Source: Acidimicrobiales bacterium (lineage in GTDB: Bacteria; Actinomycetota; Acidimicrobiia; Acidimicrobiales; Aldehydirespiratoraceae). Taken from it: a stretch of DNA of 38,402 bases. Below, piece after piece: positions 8,053 through 17,605 of this stretch (position 1 is the first letter of the stretch; every line of letters begins with the position of its first letter). The DNA is taken from NCBI GenBank assembly GCA_029263235.1, contig JAJCXW010000165.1, forward strand, positions 1 to 38,402. Direction: 5' to 3'. The notes beneath the pieces are model-generated. The model saw nothing but the letters and a program-made list of their open reading frames with translations. It ran no database searches and was not told the origin of the DNA. A program made the position numbers and the translations under genes.

Positions 8053-8730
8053 ATGGCTGCAGTGGCGATCGAGGTAGAAACCAGAGACTGCACGAGCCTG
8101 ACTGATGCAGAGTTGGCCGAAATGGCCGACCTTTGCGCCGGTTCTCCCAACGCTTACGAGGTTGGACTGCTCTCGAAGCAGGTAGAGGAATGGGTCCTTG
8201 TGGCTGTAGCGACCGAGTCGGGAAAGGTTCGCGGGTTCTCGTATTGCACCCTCGAGCGAATCGGTGGCACTCCCAGCTTGTTGATCGGGGCGGCGCACAC
8301 CTGTCGCAACTCCAAACGCGACACGGTCCTGCGAGCAATGGTCACTGACCAGCTCCGACGATCAGTGTTGGCGTTCCCCGACGAAGATGTCTTGGTCGGC
8401 TGCCAGCTGAACGATCCTTCGGGATTCGAGGCCTACAAGACTCTCGACGATGTCGTGCCCCGTCCCGGCCACAAGGCTTCGGGCGAGGAACGAGCGTGGG
8501 GTCGACGCCTGGCCAAGCGGTTCGGTATCGGGACGGCCTCCTATGAGGATCGTGCCTTCACCGTCAGGGGCCACGGCCAGCAGGCAACGGTGCTCGATCA
8601 CGAGAGCTCCAAGCCCGAGAAGATTTCGGCCGAAGTGGCCGCACAGTTCGACGGCCTCGATGTGGCCGCCGGCGACGCCCTGATCGCGTTCGGCTGGGCC
8701 ATGGCAGAGGATCTCGAGAAGCTTCTCTGA
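8053..8730 (+). CDS. Hypothetical protein, possible GNAT-fold acetyltransferase
   Basis: I do not recognise this 225-aa protein firmly. The first two thirds read like a GNAT fold. LTDAELAEMADLC resembles the opening helix, VLVAVATESGKVRGFSYCTLE the central strands, and LNDPSGFEAYKTL is reminiscent of the closing GNAT helix. No clear acetyl-CoA loop (R/QxxGxG/A) is visible, so activity is doubtful. The last 60 residues are acidic and lack a known motif. The track starts at TTG 7969, but bases 7969-8052 have a less GC-biased third position than the rest of the gene, so ATG 8053 is preferred; its Shine-Dalgarno is poor. It is 29 bp upstream of the nitroreductase and may be cotranscribed with it. 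Confidence 0.6.
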   Translation: MAAVAIEVETRDCTSLTDAELAEMADLCAGSPNAYEVGLLSKQVEEWVLVAVATESGKVRGFSYCTLERIGGTPSLLIGAAHTCRNSKRDTVLRAMVTDQLRRSVLAFPDEDVLVGCQLNDPSGFEAYKTLDDVVPRPGHKASGEERAWGRRLAKRFGIGTASYEDRAFTVRGHGQQATVLDHESSKPEKISAEVAAQFDGLDVAAGDALIAFGWAMAEDLEKLL

Positions 8731-8758
8731 TCGGTGCATCCCTCCGTGTCGGGCCACC

Positions 8759-9358
8759 ATGGAGTTCTCTGAAGTCGTAGAGCGTCGACGGATGTCGCGT
8801 GCGTTCAGCGACCGCGAAATCCAACCCTCAACGATCGAAACCCTCCTCCAACAGGCCAGGAGGGCACCATCGGCCGGCAACACAGCAGCATTGGAGTTCC
8901 TGGTGCTCTCGGGTCGCGAGGAGGTCGCTCTCTACTGGGACACAACTCTCCCCGCTGACCGCCGGCCGGCGTTTCCGTGGCCCCGCCTGCTCGATGCCCC
9001 GTTGCTGATCATCCCATGGGTGGATCCAGGGGCCTACGTGAAGCGGTACTCCCAGACCGACAAGGCCCACACCGGTCTCGGATCGAGCGAGTCCGACTGG
9101 ACTGTGCCCTACTGGTTCGTCGACGGTGGGGCCGCGGTCATGACGCTCCTGCACGGAGCCGTCGACGCCGATTTGGGGGCGCTCTTCTTCGGCCTGTTCG
9201 GTGATGAAGACGCTGTGAGAACGAAGTTCGGAGTTCCCGTCGGCCGTCGGGCCGTCGGGTGCGTGGCCATCGGACACCCGCTACCGGAGAGGAAGTCGTC
9301 GTCGGTGTCGAGACCGCGGCCGACGCTCGACCAGATCGTGCACCGAGGCCGATGGTGA
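8759..9358 (+). CDS. Nitroreductase family protein
   Basis: The 199-aa protein matches the FMN-dependent nitroreductase family. The N-terminus EVVERRRMSRAFSDREI holds the basic FMN-phosphate-binding residues, and ARRAPSAGNTAALEFLVL is the usual second motif. A central DGGAAVMTLLHGAVDADLGALFFGLF helix and a C-terminal RRAVGCVAIGHPLP motif complete the fold. Such enzymes use NAD(P)H to reduce nitroaromatics, quinones or other electron-poor substrates, usually as cytoplasmic dimers. The substrate is unknown. The start ATG 8759 has no strong Shine-Dalgarno. The adjacent DUF35-thiolase pair follows after 56 bp, where a fresh GGAGGAG site occurs, so they may be separately translated but cotranscribed. 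Confidence 0.88.
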   Translation: MEFSEVVERRRMSRAFSDREIQPSTIETLLQQARRAPSAGNTAALEFLVLSGREEVALYWDTTLPADRRPAFPWPRLLDAPLLIIPWVDPGAYVKRYSQTDKAHTGLGSSESDWTVPYWFVDGGAAVMTLLHGAVDADLGALFFGLFGDEDAVRTKFGVPVGRRAVGCVAIGHPLPERKSSSVSRPRPTLDQIVHRGRW

Positions 9359-9414
9359 ACGGCTGAGGGGCTACCATCTCGCCACGCACGAGCATCGACT
9401 CGGAGGAGCTGACG

Positions 9415-9858
9415 GTGACCAAGAAGGCAGCCCGAAAGACCACAGCCAAGAAGGCCTCTGCACCGACACAACAGGTGCCGCTCGTCGACTATCTCCGGCT
9501 CGGGGCACGCCCCTACCTGCGGGCCCACGAATGCACCAGGTGTGGTGCCCGCTATTTCGACCGACGCAACGCCTGCGCCAAGTGCGGAAAGACCGAATTC
9601 AAGAACGCCAGGGTCAAGAACGCGGCCCGGGTCAAGGCCTTCACGATCGTCCACCGGGCGGCACCGGGAATCCCGGCTCCCTACGTGTCGGCCATCGTCA
9701 CCACCGAAGACGGCACCACAGTGCGTTCCAACATCGTCAACTGCGAGCCCTCACCCGACACAGTGAAGCTCGGAATGAAAGTGAAGCTCACCACATACCC
9801 GATCGGCACCGACGACAACGGCTGCGAGGCTGTTGCCTACGGCTACCAGCCGGCCTGA
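9415..9858 (+). CDS. Zn-ribbon/OB-fold protein (DUF35 family), thiolase partner
   Basis: The 147-aa protein starts with a lysine-rich tail (KKAARKTTAKK) and then has the DUF35 layout. A helix, VDYLRLGARPYLRAHEC, leads into a rubredoxin-like zinc ribbon CTRCG...CAKCG, followed by an OB-fold (VKAFTIVHRAAPGIPAPYVSAIV). DUF35 proteins bind SCP-x/thiolase or HMG-CoA-synthase-type enzymes and help channel acyl-CoA substrates, as in archaeal thiolase-HMGCS complexes and the steroid-degrading Ltp2-ChsH2 aldolase. The gene directly precedes a thiolase, which fits that role. The start is GTG 9415, with GGAGGAG about 8 nt upstream. The lysine tail is unusual for the family. Confidence 0.9.
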   Translation: MTKKAARKTTAKKASAPTQQVPLVDYLRLGARPYLRAHECTRCGARYFDRRNACAKCGKTEFKNARVKNAARVKAFTIVHRAAPGIPAPYVSAIVTTEDGTTVRSNIVNCEPSPDTVKLGMKVKLTTYPIGTDDNGCEAVAYGYQPA

Positions 9859-9880
9859 TCGGCAAGAGAAAGGCTCTCCC

Positions 9881-11098
9881 ATGCCAGCTGACCCCAACAA
9901 CGGTGACGACGTCTGGGTTCTCGGTACCCACATGACCAAGTTCGGCCGCTACCCCGACAAGGACTGGGTGGATCTGGCGAGCGAGAGCGCCATGGCGGCA
10001 ATGGCCGACGGCAAGGTCACCATCCACGATATGGAGATCCTCGCGGCCGGTTCGCTCTTCAACGCGTCGGCCGGACCAGGGCAGCGAATCCAGAAGCAGA
10101 TCGGACAGACGGGCATTCCGGTCTACAACGTGGCCAATGCCTGTGCCACAGGTGCCACCGCCATCCGCACCGTCTACATGGCCATCAAGGCCGGCGAGGC
10201 CGAAATGGGCTTGGCGGTCGGCGTCGAACAGATGGGCAAGATGGGGATGCTCACCGGTGCCACCAAGAAGGAGAGCAAGACCTACGAACCGGGCGGTCGG
10301 TTCGGTGCGGTCACGGGTGTCGATGGCTATCTCGGCACCGAGGGCATGCCCGGCGTGTTTGCCCAAGCCGGCATGGAGTATGCCAACGACCACGACGGGG
10401 TGGGGTTCGAACAGTTCGCCAAGGTTGCCTACAAGAACCACATGAATTCGACGCTCAACCCCCTTGCTCAGTACCGCAAGGAGTTCAGTCTCGAAGAAGT
10501 GATGGGCGCTCCCGTCATGTCCTACCCCAACACCTTGCTCATGTGTTGCCCCACCGGCGACGGCGCGGCATCGGTCGTGCTCGTTTCGGGGGAACGACTC
10601 AAGAGCATGTCGAAGAGAGCACAGAAGCGCGCCGTGAAGATCTCGGCTTCGGTTCTCACCTCCGATCCGTGGACCGAATCCGGTCAGGTGTTGCCCGACG
10701 TCAACACCCTGACCCGCAACGCCGCCCAGCAGGCCTACGAGAAGTCAGGGGTCGATCCTTCCGACCTTGATCTCGTCGAACTGCACGACTGTTTCGCAAC
10801 CGCCGAATTGCTGCACTACGACAATCTTGGTTTGTGCGAGCGAGGCGGGGCGGGAGACTGGATCGATTCCGGCGGACCGTTCCGCGACGGTGCCACGCCG
10901 GTCAACATCTCCGGTGGGTTGATCTCGAAGGGTCACCCGATTGGTGCCACCGGCGTCGCCAATGTCTATGAGGTGACCACTCATCTGCGGGGCGAAGCCG
11001 GCGACCGACAGGTGAAGGGCGCCAAGGTCGGCCTCACTCACGTCATCGGCCTCGGTTCGTCGTGCGGAATACACGTTCTCGAAAAGGCCGCGGTCTGA
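9881..11098 (+). CDS. SCP-x-type thiolase / acetyl-CoA acetyltransferase-like protein
   Basis: The 405-aa thiolase-fold enzyme has the nucleophilic Cys in NVANACATGATAIR, then HDCFATAELLHYDNLGL, the catalytic His in SKGHPIGATGVANVYE, and GLGSSCGIHVL at the end. This is the SCP-x/lipid-transfer-type thiolase pattern. It probably cleaves or forms carbon-carbon bonds in acyl-CoA thioesters together with the DUF35 protein encoded 22 bp upstream. Because the nucleophilic Cys is present, a thiolytic role looks more likely than an Ltp2-style retro-aldolase. The pathway (beta-oxidation, branched-chain or sterol side-chain breakdown) cannot be told. The track starts at 9833 inside the preceding gene; ATG 9881 is preferred, with GAGAAAGG about 8 nt upstream. 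Confidence 0.9.
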   Translation: MPADPNNGDDVWVLGTHMTKFGRYPDKDWVDLASESAMAAMADGKVTIHDMEILAAGSLFNASAGPGQRIQKQIGQTGIPVYNVANACATGATAIRTVYMAIKAGEAEMGLAVGVEQMGKMGMLTGATKKESKTYEPGGRFGAVTGVDGYLGTEGMPGVFAQAGMEYANDHDGVGFEQFAKVAYKNHMNSTLNPLAQYRKEFSLEEVMGAPVMSYPNTLLMCCPTGDGAASVVLVSGERLKSMSKRAQKRAVKISASVLTSDPWTESGQVLPDVNTLTRNAAQQAYEKSGVDPSDLDLVELHDCFATAELLHYDNLGLCERGGAGDWIDSGGPFRDGATPVNISGGLISKGHPIGATGVANVYEVTTHLRGEAGDRQVKGAKVGLTHVIGLGSSCGIHVLEKAAV

Positions 11099-11111
11099 CT
11101 CAGCAGGTCGG

Positions 11112-11594
11112 GTGACTGGGAAGACTTCGGTGCCTCCGCTCCACGGATGGACTCGGGTCCGGCGCGCCTATCTCGACCTGATCGCCGAGTCCGATCCGAT
11201 CGATCCGGCGATGGTCGGAGCCGCTTTGGATCTTCGTCCGGGGTTCATCGAGGCCGAGGTCCGCGACCTTGTTTTCATCGGCGGCACCGCTCTGATTTCC
11301 GGCCCAGACGACCTGTCGGAGTTGCGAACCGCGGTCGAACGCATGACCGGGCCGAACACTTGGCCGATCGGTGTGATCCCGTCGGGCCTCGAAGTGGTCG
11401 CCCACGAGAGCGTCAGGATGGAGTTGCCGTTGGTGGGACCGGCGCTGGGGCTGGTCATGGCGATGAACGGACTGATCGACGACCGCTCGAGGGCATGGCG
11501 AACCTGGAGGACGGTTGTCGACTCCGTCGGGAGAGGCCTCGAGACCGTCGATGAGTTGACCATCGACACCTTGGTGGTGGCCTCAGCGGGCTGA
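11112..11594 (+). CDS. Hypothetical protein
   Basis: The 160-aa product is not recognised. It contains LHGWTRVRRAYLDLIAESDPIDPAMVGAAL as an amphipathic start, a mixed alpha/beta middle and no cysteines or clear catalytic motif. The start is GTG 11112, only 13 bp after the thiolase stop, so it is likely the last gene of the nitroreductase-DUF35-thiolase run. Codon bias in the proposed frame is consistent with a real gene. Its stop TGA directly abuts the hrpA stop on the other strand, with no room for a terminator. Confidence 0.6.
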   Translation: MTGKTSVPPLHGWTRVRRAYLDLIAESDPIDPAMVGAALDLRPGFIEAEVRDLVFIGGTALISGPDDLSELRTAVERMTGPNTWPIGVIPSGLEVVAHESVRMELPLVGPALGLVMAMNGLIDDRSRAWRTWRTVVDSVGRGLETVDELTIDTLVVASAG

Positions 11595-14500
11595 TCAGAT
11601 GGCTTCGAGAGTCTCCAGAACGGAGCGAATACGTTTCACGCTCACCTTTCCCTTGGCCCCCACTGCCTGAGCAAACAGGCTCACTCGTAGTTCTTGGAGA
11701 CTCCAGGTGAGATCTTCGAGTTCGGGAGACCAGGGGCGTGAATCGAGCAATCGCTCGTGCTGAGCCTCCAGTCCTCGGATTGTGCGCATGATCTCCCGGT
11801 CGTGTGAGACTGTGTCGGCCAAGCGGTCGAGGCGTCGATCGGCGGCCATGAGGTATCGAGCCAGGTCGGCCAGACGGGCGCCACCGACACCGGCAACGAA
11901 TCCGGGGTACACCAGTCGATGTATCTGCTCGTCGATGTCGCTGATCGTCGGCTGAAACGACTGGGCTGTGAACGATTGGAGGCGGCGACTCAAGTGCTGC
12001 CAGACAGTCAGCGCCTCGACAGACGCCAGGGCGACCTCTTCGACCTGCCGGGGAAGGTTCGCTCTGGTCCGTGAGAGGAGATCGGCGAATGCGTCGGGTG
12101 TCCACACGGGTCCTCCGGCACTGGCGAGAAGGTCGTCCACCGCAGCAGAGACACAATCGTCGAACCACTCGGCTGGACCTTGGTAAGGGCTGATCACGAT
12201 CGCGAGCTTCACCTCGTTGGTGAGGATGGGCCGCATGACCTTCGACATCGAGGGCCGGTTGCACAACAACAATCGGCGGGTCCCGGCCCACATCGACTCG
12301 ACCTGTTCGTCCCGAGTGGCGAGCAACTGGACCGAAACAGTGTCGTGATCGTCGACCAGAGAGGGGAACGACTGCACGATGTGGCCCAGTCCCTCTGACT
12401 CGATCACCTTCGGAAGGTCGCCGAAATCCCACGTGGTGAGACCCGTTCGCTCCAGTGGGTGTCGGCCGACCGACAACAGGATTCGGGCCTCTTGTCGGAT
12501 GTGGTTCTTGAGTAGATCGAGGTCGTCGTCCTCGGCCAGCACTCCATCGTCGTCGAGAATTCGAAAGTGTGGCTTGAGATGGGTCGGCAGCGCCGACAGG
12601 TCGAAGTCATCGCGGCTCAACTCGACCCGACGAACCTGCGACAGAGCACTCCGGAGCTGATCGACCAGCGCCTTGTCGGTATCGAGCAGTGGCATGACCT
12701 CGAGGATGGTCTCGGGCACCGGAACCAGCGACCGTCGGATCGCCTTGGGAAGCGACCGGATCAACTCCTCCACCACCTCTGCTCGCAGCCCCGGAACGTT
12801 CCACCGAAAGGGCTCGGGTGCGACCCTGCTGAGTGCATCCACCGGCACGTCGAAGGTCGCCCCATCGGTTGGGCTCTCGGAATCGAACTCGTAGTGGACG
12901 GGGAGGCGAAGATCGCCGTAGATCCACTCGTCGGGGAATCCGTCAGGGTCGATCGGTCCGACCCCGGGATCGAGGAGCTCGGTGACGGACAGATCCAGCG
13001 ATCGCGGATCTGTCGTGCCGGCCTTCTTCCACCAGCGATCGAAGTGGGCGGCGGACACGATCGAGTCAGGGATGCGTTGCAGGTAGAGCTCGGTGAGGCG
13101 GCGGTCGTCGCTCATGAGATCGTCACGGCGCAGCCGGAGTTGCAGGTCGAGAACCTCGTCGATGCGAGCCGAATTGTCGAGAAGAAACTTGTGGGGCGAG
13201 TCCCAGTCGCGCTCGACCAAGGCATGGAGCACGAACATCTCGCGTGCCATGGGCGCGTTCACGCGTTGCAGGTTGATTCGTCGATCGGCCACCACCGGTA
13301 GGCCGTGGAGAGAAGCTCGTTCCGTGCACATGGCGGCGCCCCGGCTGGGATCCCACCACGGGTCGGTCCACTCCCAACGCAGGAGATGATCGGCGGCCTG
13401 CTCGATCCACTCGGTTCGGATTCGGGCGACGACCCGCGCTCGTAGCTGATCGGTCTCGACCAACTCGCCGGCCATCACCCACCGAGGCGACTGCGAGCGA
13501 AGCGTCGAGCCGGGGGCGATCGTGAAGCGAGCGCTTCGAGCACCGCGGTACTCGGCCCGAGGAGGTCGGCGGCCCAGTTTGGTGGGAGAGACGGCCTTGG
13601 TGTCCTGAGGCAGGAAGCCGATGTGGGACAGAAACCCGGTGAGCAGTGCCTTGTGAACAAGGTCGGGCGGTGCGTCGTTGCGGTTGCGTCGCAGCCCGAG
13701 GTCGTCGCATACCCGCCGCAGCTGGCCGTGGACGTCTTGCCACTCGCGGACCCGAAGGAAGTGCACGAACTCGTTTCGGCACATCTTTCGGAATTGGTTG
13801 CCGGATCGCGCTCTTCTCTCGTCCCTGAGGTGCTGCCAGAGATGGAGATAGGAGAGAAAGTCGGACTCGGGGTCGCGGTATCGGGAGTGAAACTCGTCAG
13901 CCACCTGCTCCTTGCCTTTGGGCCTCTCCCGTGGATCTTGAATCGAGAGGCCCGACACGATCACGAGAATCTCGCGCAGACATCCGAGGTCCGCAGCTTC
14001 CAGCACAACTCGTGCCAGTCGAGGATCCAGGGGTATTCGGGCCATCCTTCGGCCGGTTCCGGTGAGCCAGCCGTTGCGCCCGCGCTTTCCGACCCGCTCC
14101 GGGTCTTCGGAATCGTGCTTTTCCAGCAGAGCGATCCCGTCGCGGATCGAATGAGTGTCGGGTGGTTCAATGAACGGAAACGACTCGACCTCGCCAAGAC
14201 CGAGTGATGTCATCGCCAGGATGACCGAGGCCAGATTGGTCCGCAGGATTTCTGGTTCGGTGAACTGGGGCCGGGCATCGAAGTCATCGGTGGCGTAGAG
14301 ACGGATGCACACGCCGGGGCCGAGACGCCCGCATCGACCGGCTCGCTGATCGGCCGAAGCCTGAGACACCGATTCGATTGGTAGGCGCTGAACTTTGGTT
14401 CGCCGGTTGAAACGCGAAATGCGGGCGTTGCCGGGATCGACGACGCTGCGTATGCCGGGAACCGTCAACGAGGTCTCGGCCACGTTGGTGGCGAGAACGA

Positions 14501-15395
14501 CTCGGCGCTTCGAGTGAGCCTCGAAGACCCTGTGCTGTTCAGCGGCCGACAACCGGGCGTAGAGAGGAAGTATCTCCGTGTCGCGAAGACGGAGCGCCTC
14601 CAATGCCTCGGCGGCATCGCGGATATCGCGCTCTCCGGCACAGAAGACCAAGATGTCACCGGCAAGGTCTCGTTGGAGTTCTTTCACGGCGGCACAGATT
14701 CCCTCGGTCTGATCGAGGACCTGAGCGTCGGGATCGTCGGGGTCGCCCAACGGTGCGTAGCGAATCTCGACCGGATGCGTGCGCCCGGACACCTCGACGA
14801 TCGGAGCGTCATTGAAGTGAGCAGAGAATCGAGAGGTGTCGATCGTCGCTGAGGTGACAATCAGTTTGAGGTCAGGTCGGCGGGGGAGGAGACGCTTGAG
14901 ATAGCCGAGCAGGAAGTCGATGTTGAGGCTGCGTTCGTGGGCTTCGTCGATGATGATGGTGTCGTATCGAAGCAGGTCGCGGTCACGCTGCATCTCCGAG
15001 AGCAGAATGCCGTCGGTCATCAGCTTCAGAAGGGTGTCGTCACCGACCTCGTCGGTGAAGCGCACCGTGTAACCCACGAGTTCACCAACAGTCGTGCCGA
15101 TCTCCTCGGCCACTCGTTCGGCGATCGAACGTGCCGCCAGGCGCCGCGGCTGGGTATGGCCGATGAGGCCGGCAGCACCCCTTCCCAGTTCGAGACACAT
15201 CTTGGGTAGCTGAGTGCTCTTTCCCGATCCGGTTTCGCCGGCGACGATCACAACCTGGTTGTCGGCGATCGTGCGAAGTAGTTCATCGCGACGTTGTGTG
15301 ATCGGCAGTTCGGATGGATAGCCGATCTCAGGGATGAGAGCGCGCCGACGGTCGACCTCGGCAGTGTCGGGAGGCGGATTCGCTCGGGGGCTCAC
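11595..15395 (-). CDS. hrpA: ATP-dependent RNA helicase HrpA (DEAH-box)
   Basis: The 1266-aa protein has the full HrpA layout. Walker [10 protein letters not shown] is at residues 53-61, then [18 protein letters not shown] (motif Ia), DEAH (motif II), SATIDTSRF (motif III) and [12 protein letters not shown] (motif VI). An HA2/OB-fold region follows, and then the long DUF3418-type C-terminal half. HrpA is a 3'-5' RNA helicase linked in E. coli to rescue of stalled and collided ribosomes. The start GTG 15395 overlaps the stop of the upstream thioredoxin-domain gene by 4 nt (GTGA), so the two are translationally coupled. Length is close to the usual 1280-1300 aa. Confidence 0.95.
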   Translation of the reverse strand: MSPRANPPPDTAEVDRRRALIPEIGYPSELPITQRRDELLRTIADNQVVIVAGETGSGKSTQLPKMCLELGRGAAGLIGHTQPRRLAARSIAERVAEEIGTTVGELVGYTVRFTDEVGDDTLLKLMTDGILLSEMQRDRDLLRYDTIIIDEAHERSLNIDFLLGYLKRLLPRRPDLKLIVTSATIDTSRFSAHFNDAPIVEVSGRTHPVEIRYAPLGDPDDPDAQVLDQTEGICAAVKELQRDLAGDILVFCAGERDIRDAAEALEALRLRDTEILPLYARLSAAEQHRVFEAHSKRRVVLATNVAETSLTVPGIRSVVDPGNARISRFNRRTKVQRLPIESVSQASADQRAGRCGRLGPGVCIRLYATDDFDARPQFTEPEILRTNLASVILAMTSLGLGEVESFPFIEPPDTHSIRDGIALLEKHDSEDPERVGKRGRNGWLTGTGRRMARIPLDPRLARVVLEAADLGCLREILVIVSGLSIQDPRERPKGKEQVADEFHSRYRDPESDFLSYLHLWQHLRDERRARSGNQFRKMCRNEFVHFLRVREWQDVHGQLRRVCDDLGLRRNRNDAPPDLVHKALLTGFLSHIGFLPQDTKAVSPTKLGRRPPRAEYRGARSARFTIAPGSTLRSQSPRWVMAGELVETDQLRARVVARIRTEWIEQAADHLLRWEWTDPWWDPSRGAAMCTERASLHGLPVVADRRINLQRVNAPMAREMFVLHALVERDWDSPHKFLLDNSARIDEVLDLQLRLRRDDLMSDDRRLTELYLQRIPDSIVSAAHFDRWWKKAGTTDPRSLDLSVTELLDPGVGPIDPDGFPDEWIYGDLRLPVHYEFDSESPTDGATFDVPVDALSRVAPEPFRWNVPGLRAEVVEELIRSLPKAIRRSLVPVPETILEVMPLLDTDKALVDQLRSALSQVRRVELSRDDFDLSALPTHLKPHFRILDDDGVLAEDDDLDLLKNHIRQEARILLSVGRHPLERTGLTTWDFGDLPKVIESEGLGHIVQSFPSLVDDHDTVSVQLLATRDEQVESMWAGTRRLLLCNRPSMSKVMRPILTNEVKLAIVISPYQGPAEWFDDCVSAAVDDLLASAGGPVWTPDAFADLLSRTRANLPRQVEEVALASVEALTVWQHLSRRLQSFTAQSFQPTISDIDEQIHRLVYPGFVAGVGGARLADLARYLMAADRRLDRLADTVSHDREIMRTIRGLEAQHERLLDSRPWSPELEDLTWSLQELRVSLFAQAVGAKGKVSVKRIRSVLETLEAI

Positions 15396-17395
15396 TGCTG
15401 CAGCAGGTTACGGAGCGCGTCGGCGGTGTCGACCGGGGCAAGACACGAGTAGTTGTGACACACGTAGGCGTTGCCAGGTGTGCGTCCCTCCCACAGCGGT
15501 GAGTCGTAGGGCTGACCCCACGCCAGAACCACTTCGGGATGCCAGTCGGATCTGATCACCTCCACCAGGTCGCGACGATCGCCCACAACGGCGACCTCGG
15601 TGATGCCGCTTCCGGCCAGATCGACCGCTCCGAGCATGTGCCCGAACGCAGCCGGATGATGTTGGATCAAGTTGTCGAGCATCGAGAGGACTCGATGAGC
15701 GGCATCGGTAAAGCGACTGAGTCCGGTGAGGGCACCGAGTCGCAGCAAGCCGACGGCCGCCAACGATTGAGCCGATGGAGTGGCGTTGTCCATCAGGTCC
15801 TTGGGTCGCTTGATCAGGTCTTCGGCGTCGGAGCCGGTCGTGAAGAATCCTCCGGCTTCCGCGTCGGTGAACAAGTCGATGAGGGCGTCGGCGGTCTCGA
15901 TCGCGTGATCGATCCAGCGGGCTTCTCCGGTGAGTTCGGAGAGTCGGGTGAAAGCGTCGACGAGGGCGGCATGGTCGTGGGCGTAGGCAAGGTGTCGGGC
16001 CCGTCCGATACCGGAGTCGGAGTTGCCTTGCCAGCTGCGGAGCCAACGCCCGTCGGCTCGGCGCAGGTTGGCAACGAGGAACTCGCCGTTGGCAATAGCG
16101 GCGGACTCCCACCGGGGATCACCGGTGACAGCGGCGGCCTCGGCCAATGTCGAGAGAAACAGGGCGTTCCACTCTGTGAGGACCTTGTCGTCGAGGCCAG
16201 GCCGAACCCGGGTGTCGCGGTGAGCGAAGAGGGCTTCGCGCAGGGCATCGATCGCAGCGGGCCGGATCAGATCCCCGCGCACGGGTCGATTGAGGATGTT
16301 GTCGCCCTCGAAGTTCCCGGCTGGGGTGAGCCCCCACCACTGCAGTCCAGGGTCTGGATCAAGGCCAGCGGCCTCACAGGCGTCGACGAACTCGTCGTGG
16401 GGCCACACGTAGAAACGACCCTCCACTCCTTCGGAGTCGGCATCCTCGGCTGAATAGAAGCCTCCGGATGGATGCGACAGCTCACGAAGTACATAGCTGA
16501 TCGTCTCGTCGGCGACCTGTCGGTACACGTTGTCGTCGGTGACCTGCCAGGCATGCAGATAGACCCTCGCCAGAAGAGCGTTGTCGTAGAGCATCTTTTC
16601 GAAGTGCGGCACCAACCACTCGCGATCCACCGAGTAACGGGCAAACCCTCCTCCGAGATGGTCGTAGATCCCTCCGGAAGCCATGGCGTCGAGGCTGGTG
16701 GTGACGATCTCGAGCACACCTGCGTCGGGATCGTGGCGATGAATCCGTAGCAAGGCATCGAGCCCCATAGCCGCCGGGAACTTCGGGGCTCCCCCGAAAC
16801 CGCCCCACTCGGCGTCGTACTGTTCCTTGAACTGCTCGGCGGCAGCACTGAGCCGACCGAGGTCGGGAGGCGACGCTCCATCGACCGCTCCCATGTCGAC
16901 CCCCGACTGGAGGGCGTCGCTCAGCCGCTCGGCTTGGTCGATCACATCGGACCGATGGTTGCTCCAGGCTTCATCGATCGCTGTCATCAACTCTCGGAAC
17001 GACGGCATCTCGCCGCGACGATCGGGCGGGTAGTAGGTACCTCCGAAGAAGGGTTGCCCCTCGGGGGTGAGAAACACCGTCATCGGCCAACCGCCGTGCC
17101 CGGTCATGGCCTGCACTGCTTCCATATAGATGGCGTCGACGTCGGGGCGTTCCTCACGGTCGACCTTCACGTTGACGAAGAGCTCGTTCATCAACGCGGC
17201 CGTGTCGGGATCCTCGAACGACTCGTGGGCCATCACATGACACCAGTGACACGCCGAGTAACCAACCGATAGGAGAACCGGCCGATCGCGTCGCCGAGCC
17301 TCCTCGAATGCGTCGCCGCCCCAGGGGTGCCAATCGACCGGATTGTCGCGGTGCTGTCGCAGATAAGGGCTTGTTTCATCCTCGAGTCGGTTCAC
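15392..17395 (-). CDS. Thioredoxin-domain protein of the YyaL/SSP411 (DUF255) family
   Basis: The 667-aa protein starts with a DUF255 thioredoxin-like domain: [24 protein letters not shown], and [16 protein letters not shown] with a CxxC motif near residue 48. [10 protein letters not shown] and [24 protein letters not shown] follow. The rest is an (alpha/alpha)6-barrel-like region related to N-acylglucosamine 2-epimerases ([39 protein letters not shown]). The biochemical function of the family is unsettled; the mammalian homologue is SPATA20. The start GTG 17395 lacks a Shine-Dalgarno but is preceded by TAAGAT with a 6-nt spacer, suggesting a leaderless mRNA. It is the first gene of a two-gene run with hrpA. 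Confidence 0.93.
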   Translation of the reverse strand: MNRLEDETSPYLRQHRDNPVDWHPWGGDAFEEARRRDRPVLLSVGYSACHWCHVMAHESFEDPDTAALMNELFVNVKVDREERPDVDAIYMEAVQAMTGHGGWPMTVFLTPEGQPFFGGTYYPPDRRGEMPSFRELMTAIDEAWSNHRSDVIDQAERLSDALQSGVDMGAVDGASPPDLGRLSAAAEQFKEQYDAEWGGFGGAPKFPAAMGLDALLRIHRHDPDAGVLEIVTTSLDAMASGGIYDHLGGGFARYSVDREWLVPHFEKMLYDNALLARVYLHAWQVTDDNVYRQVADETISYVLRELSHPSGGFYSAEDADSEGVEGRFYVWPHDEFVDACEAAGLDPDPGLQWWGLTPAGNFEGDNILNRPVRGDLIRPAAIDALREALFAHRDTRVRPGLDDKVLTEWNALFLSTLAEAAAVTGDPRWESAAIANGEFLVANLRRADGRWLRSWQGNSDSGIGRARHLAYAHDHAALVDAFTRLSELTGEARWIDHAIETADALIDLFTDAEAGGFFTTGSDAEDLIKRPKDLMDNATPSAQSLAAVGLLRLGALTGLSRFTDAAHRVLSMLDNLIQHHPAAFGHMLGAVDLAGSGITEVAVVGDRRDLVEVIRSDWHPEVVLAWGQPYDSPLWEGRTPGNAYVCHNYSCLAPVDTADALRNLLQQ

Positions 17396-17401
17396 GCCGC
17401 G

Positions 17402-17407
17402 ATCTTA
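17402..17407 (-). promoter_or_regulatory. Candidate -10 element of a leaderless promoter for the YyaL-like gene
   Basis: On the minus strand TAAGAT is followed by six bases (CGCGGC) and then the GTG start. The same spacing is seen before the Rrf2, mshD and nth genes. Confidence 0.5.
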
Positions 17408-17605
17408 AGCCCGACTTGGCGCGTGAAGGGCCGTGAAGAACGTCACGGAATTGTGATCTCGCGCCGCTTCCCAAAAGCCCTACCGGCTGGTAGACATGTC
17501 GGTTGCTGAAACGTGGGGAGTTGGTTTCGACCGAATTCCGACATTTCAGTGCACTAACTTCGGGCGCGATGTTGCGTCGCGAATCTGCCTACACAGGAGA
17601 AATTC
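17408..17605. promoter_or_regulatory. Divergent intergenic region upstream of the peptide ABC operon
   Basis: This region separates the YyaL-like gene from the binding-protein gene and must hold the transporter promoter. Visible elements are CCGTGA/TCACGG arms, CTACC-GGCT-GGTAG (about 17480-17493), the palindrome GACATGTC (17493-17500), and CTGAAA/TTTCAG arms farther on. TAACTT at 17555-17560 is a possible -10, about 45 nt before the ATG. AGGAGA lies 6-7 nt before the start and is a good ribosome binding site. No -35 could be fixed and no regulator site was identified by name. Confidence 0.4.

Noticed and set aside
11455-12432. 325-aa minus-strand ORF overlapping the hrpA 3' part
   Set aside because: It runs in another frame of hrpA and is dominated by Arg, Ser and Pro, as expected for a shadow.
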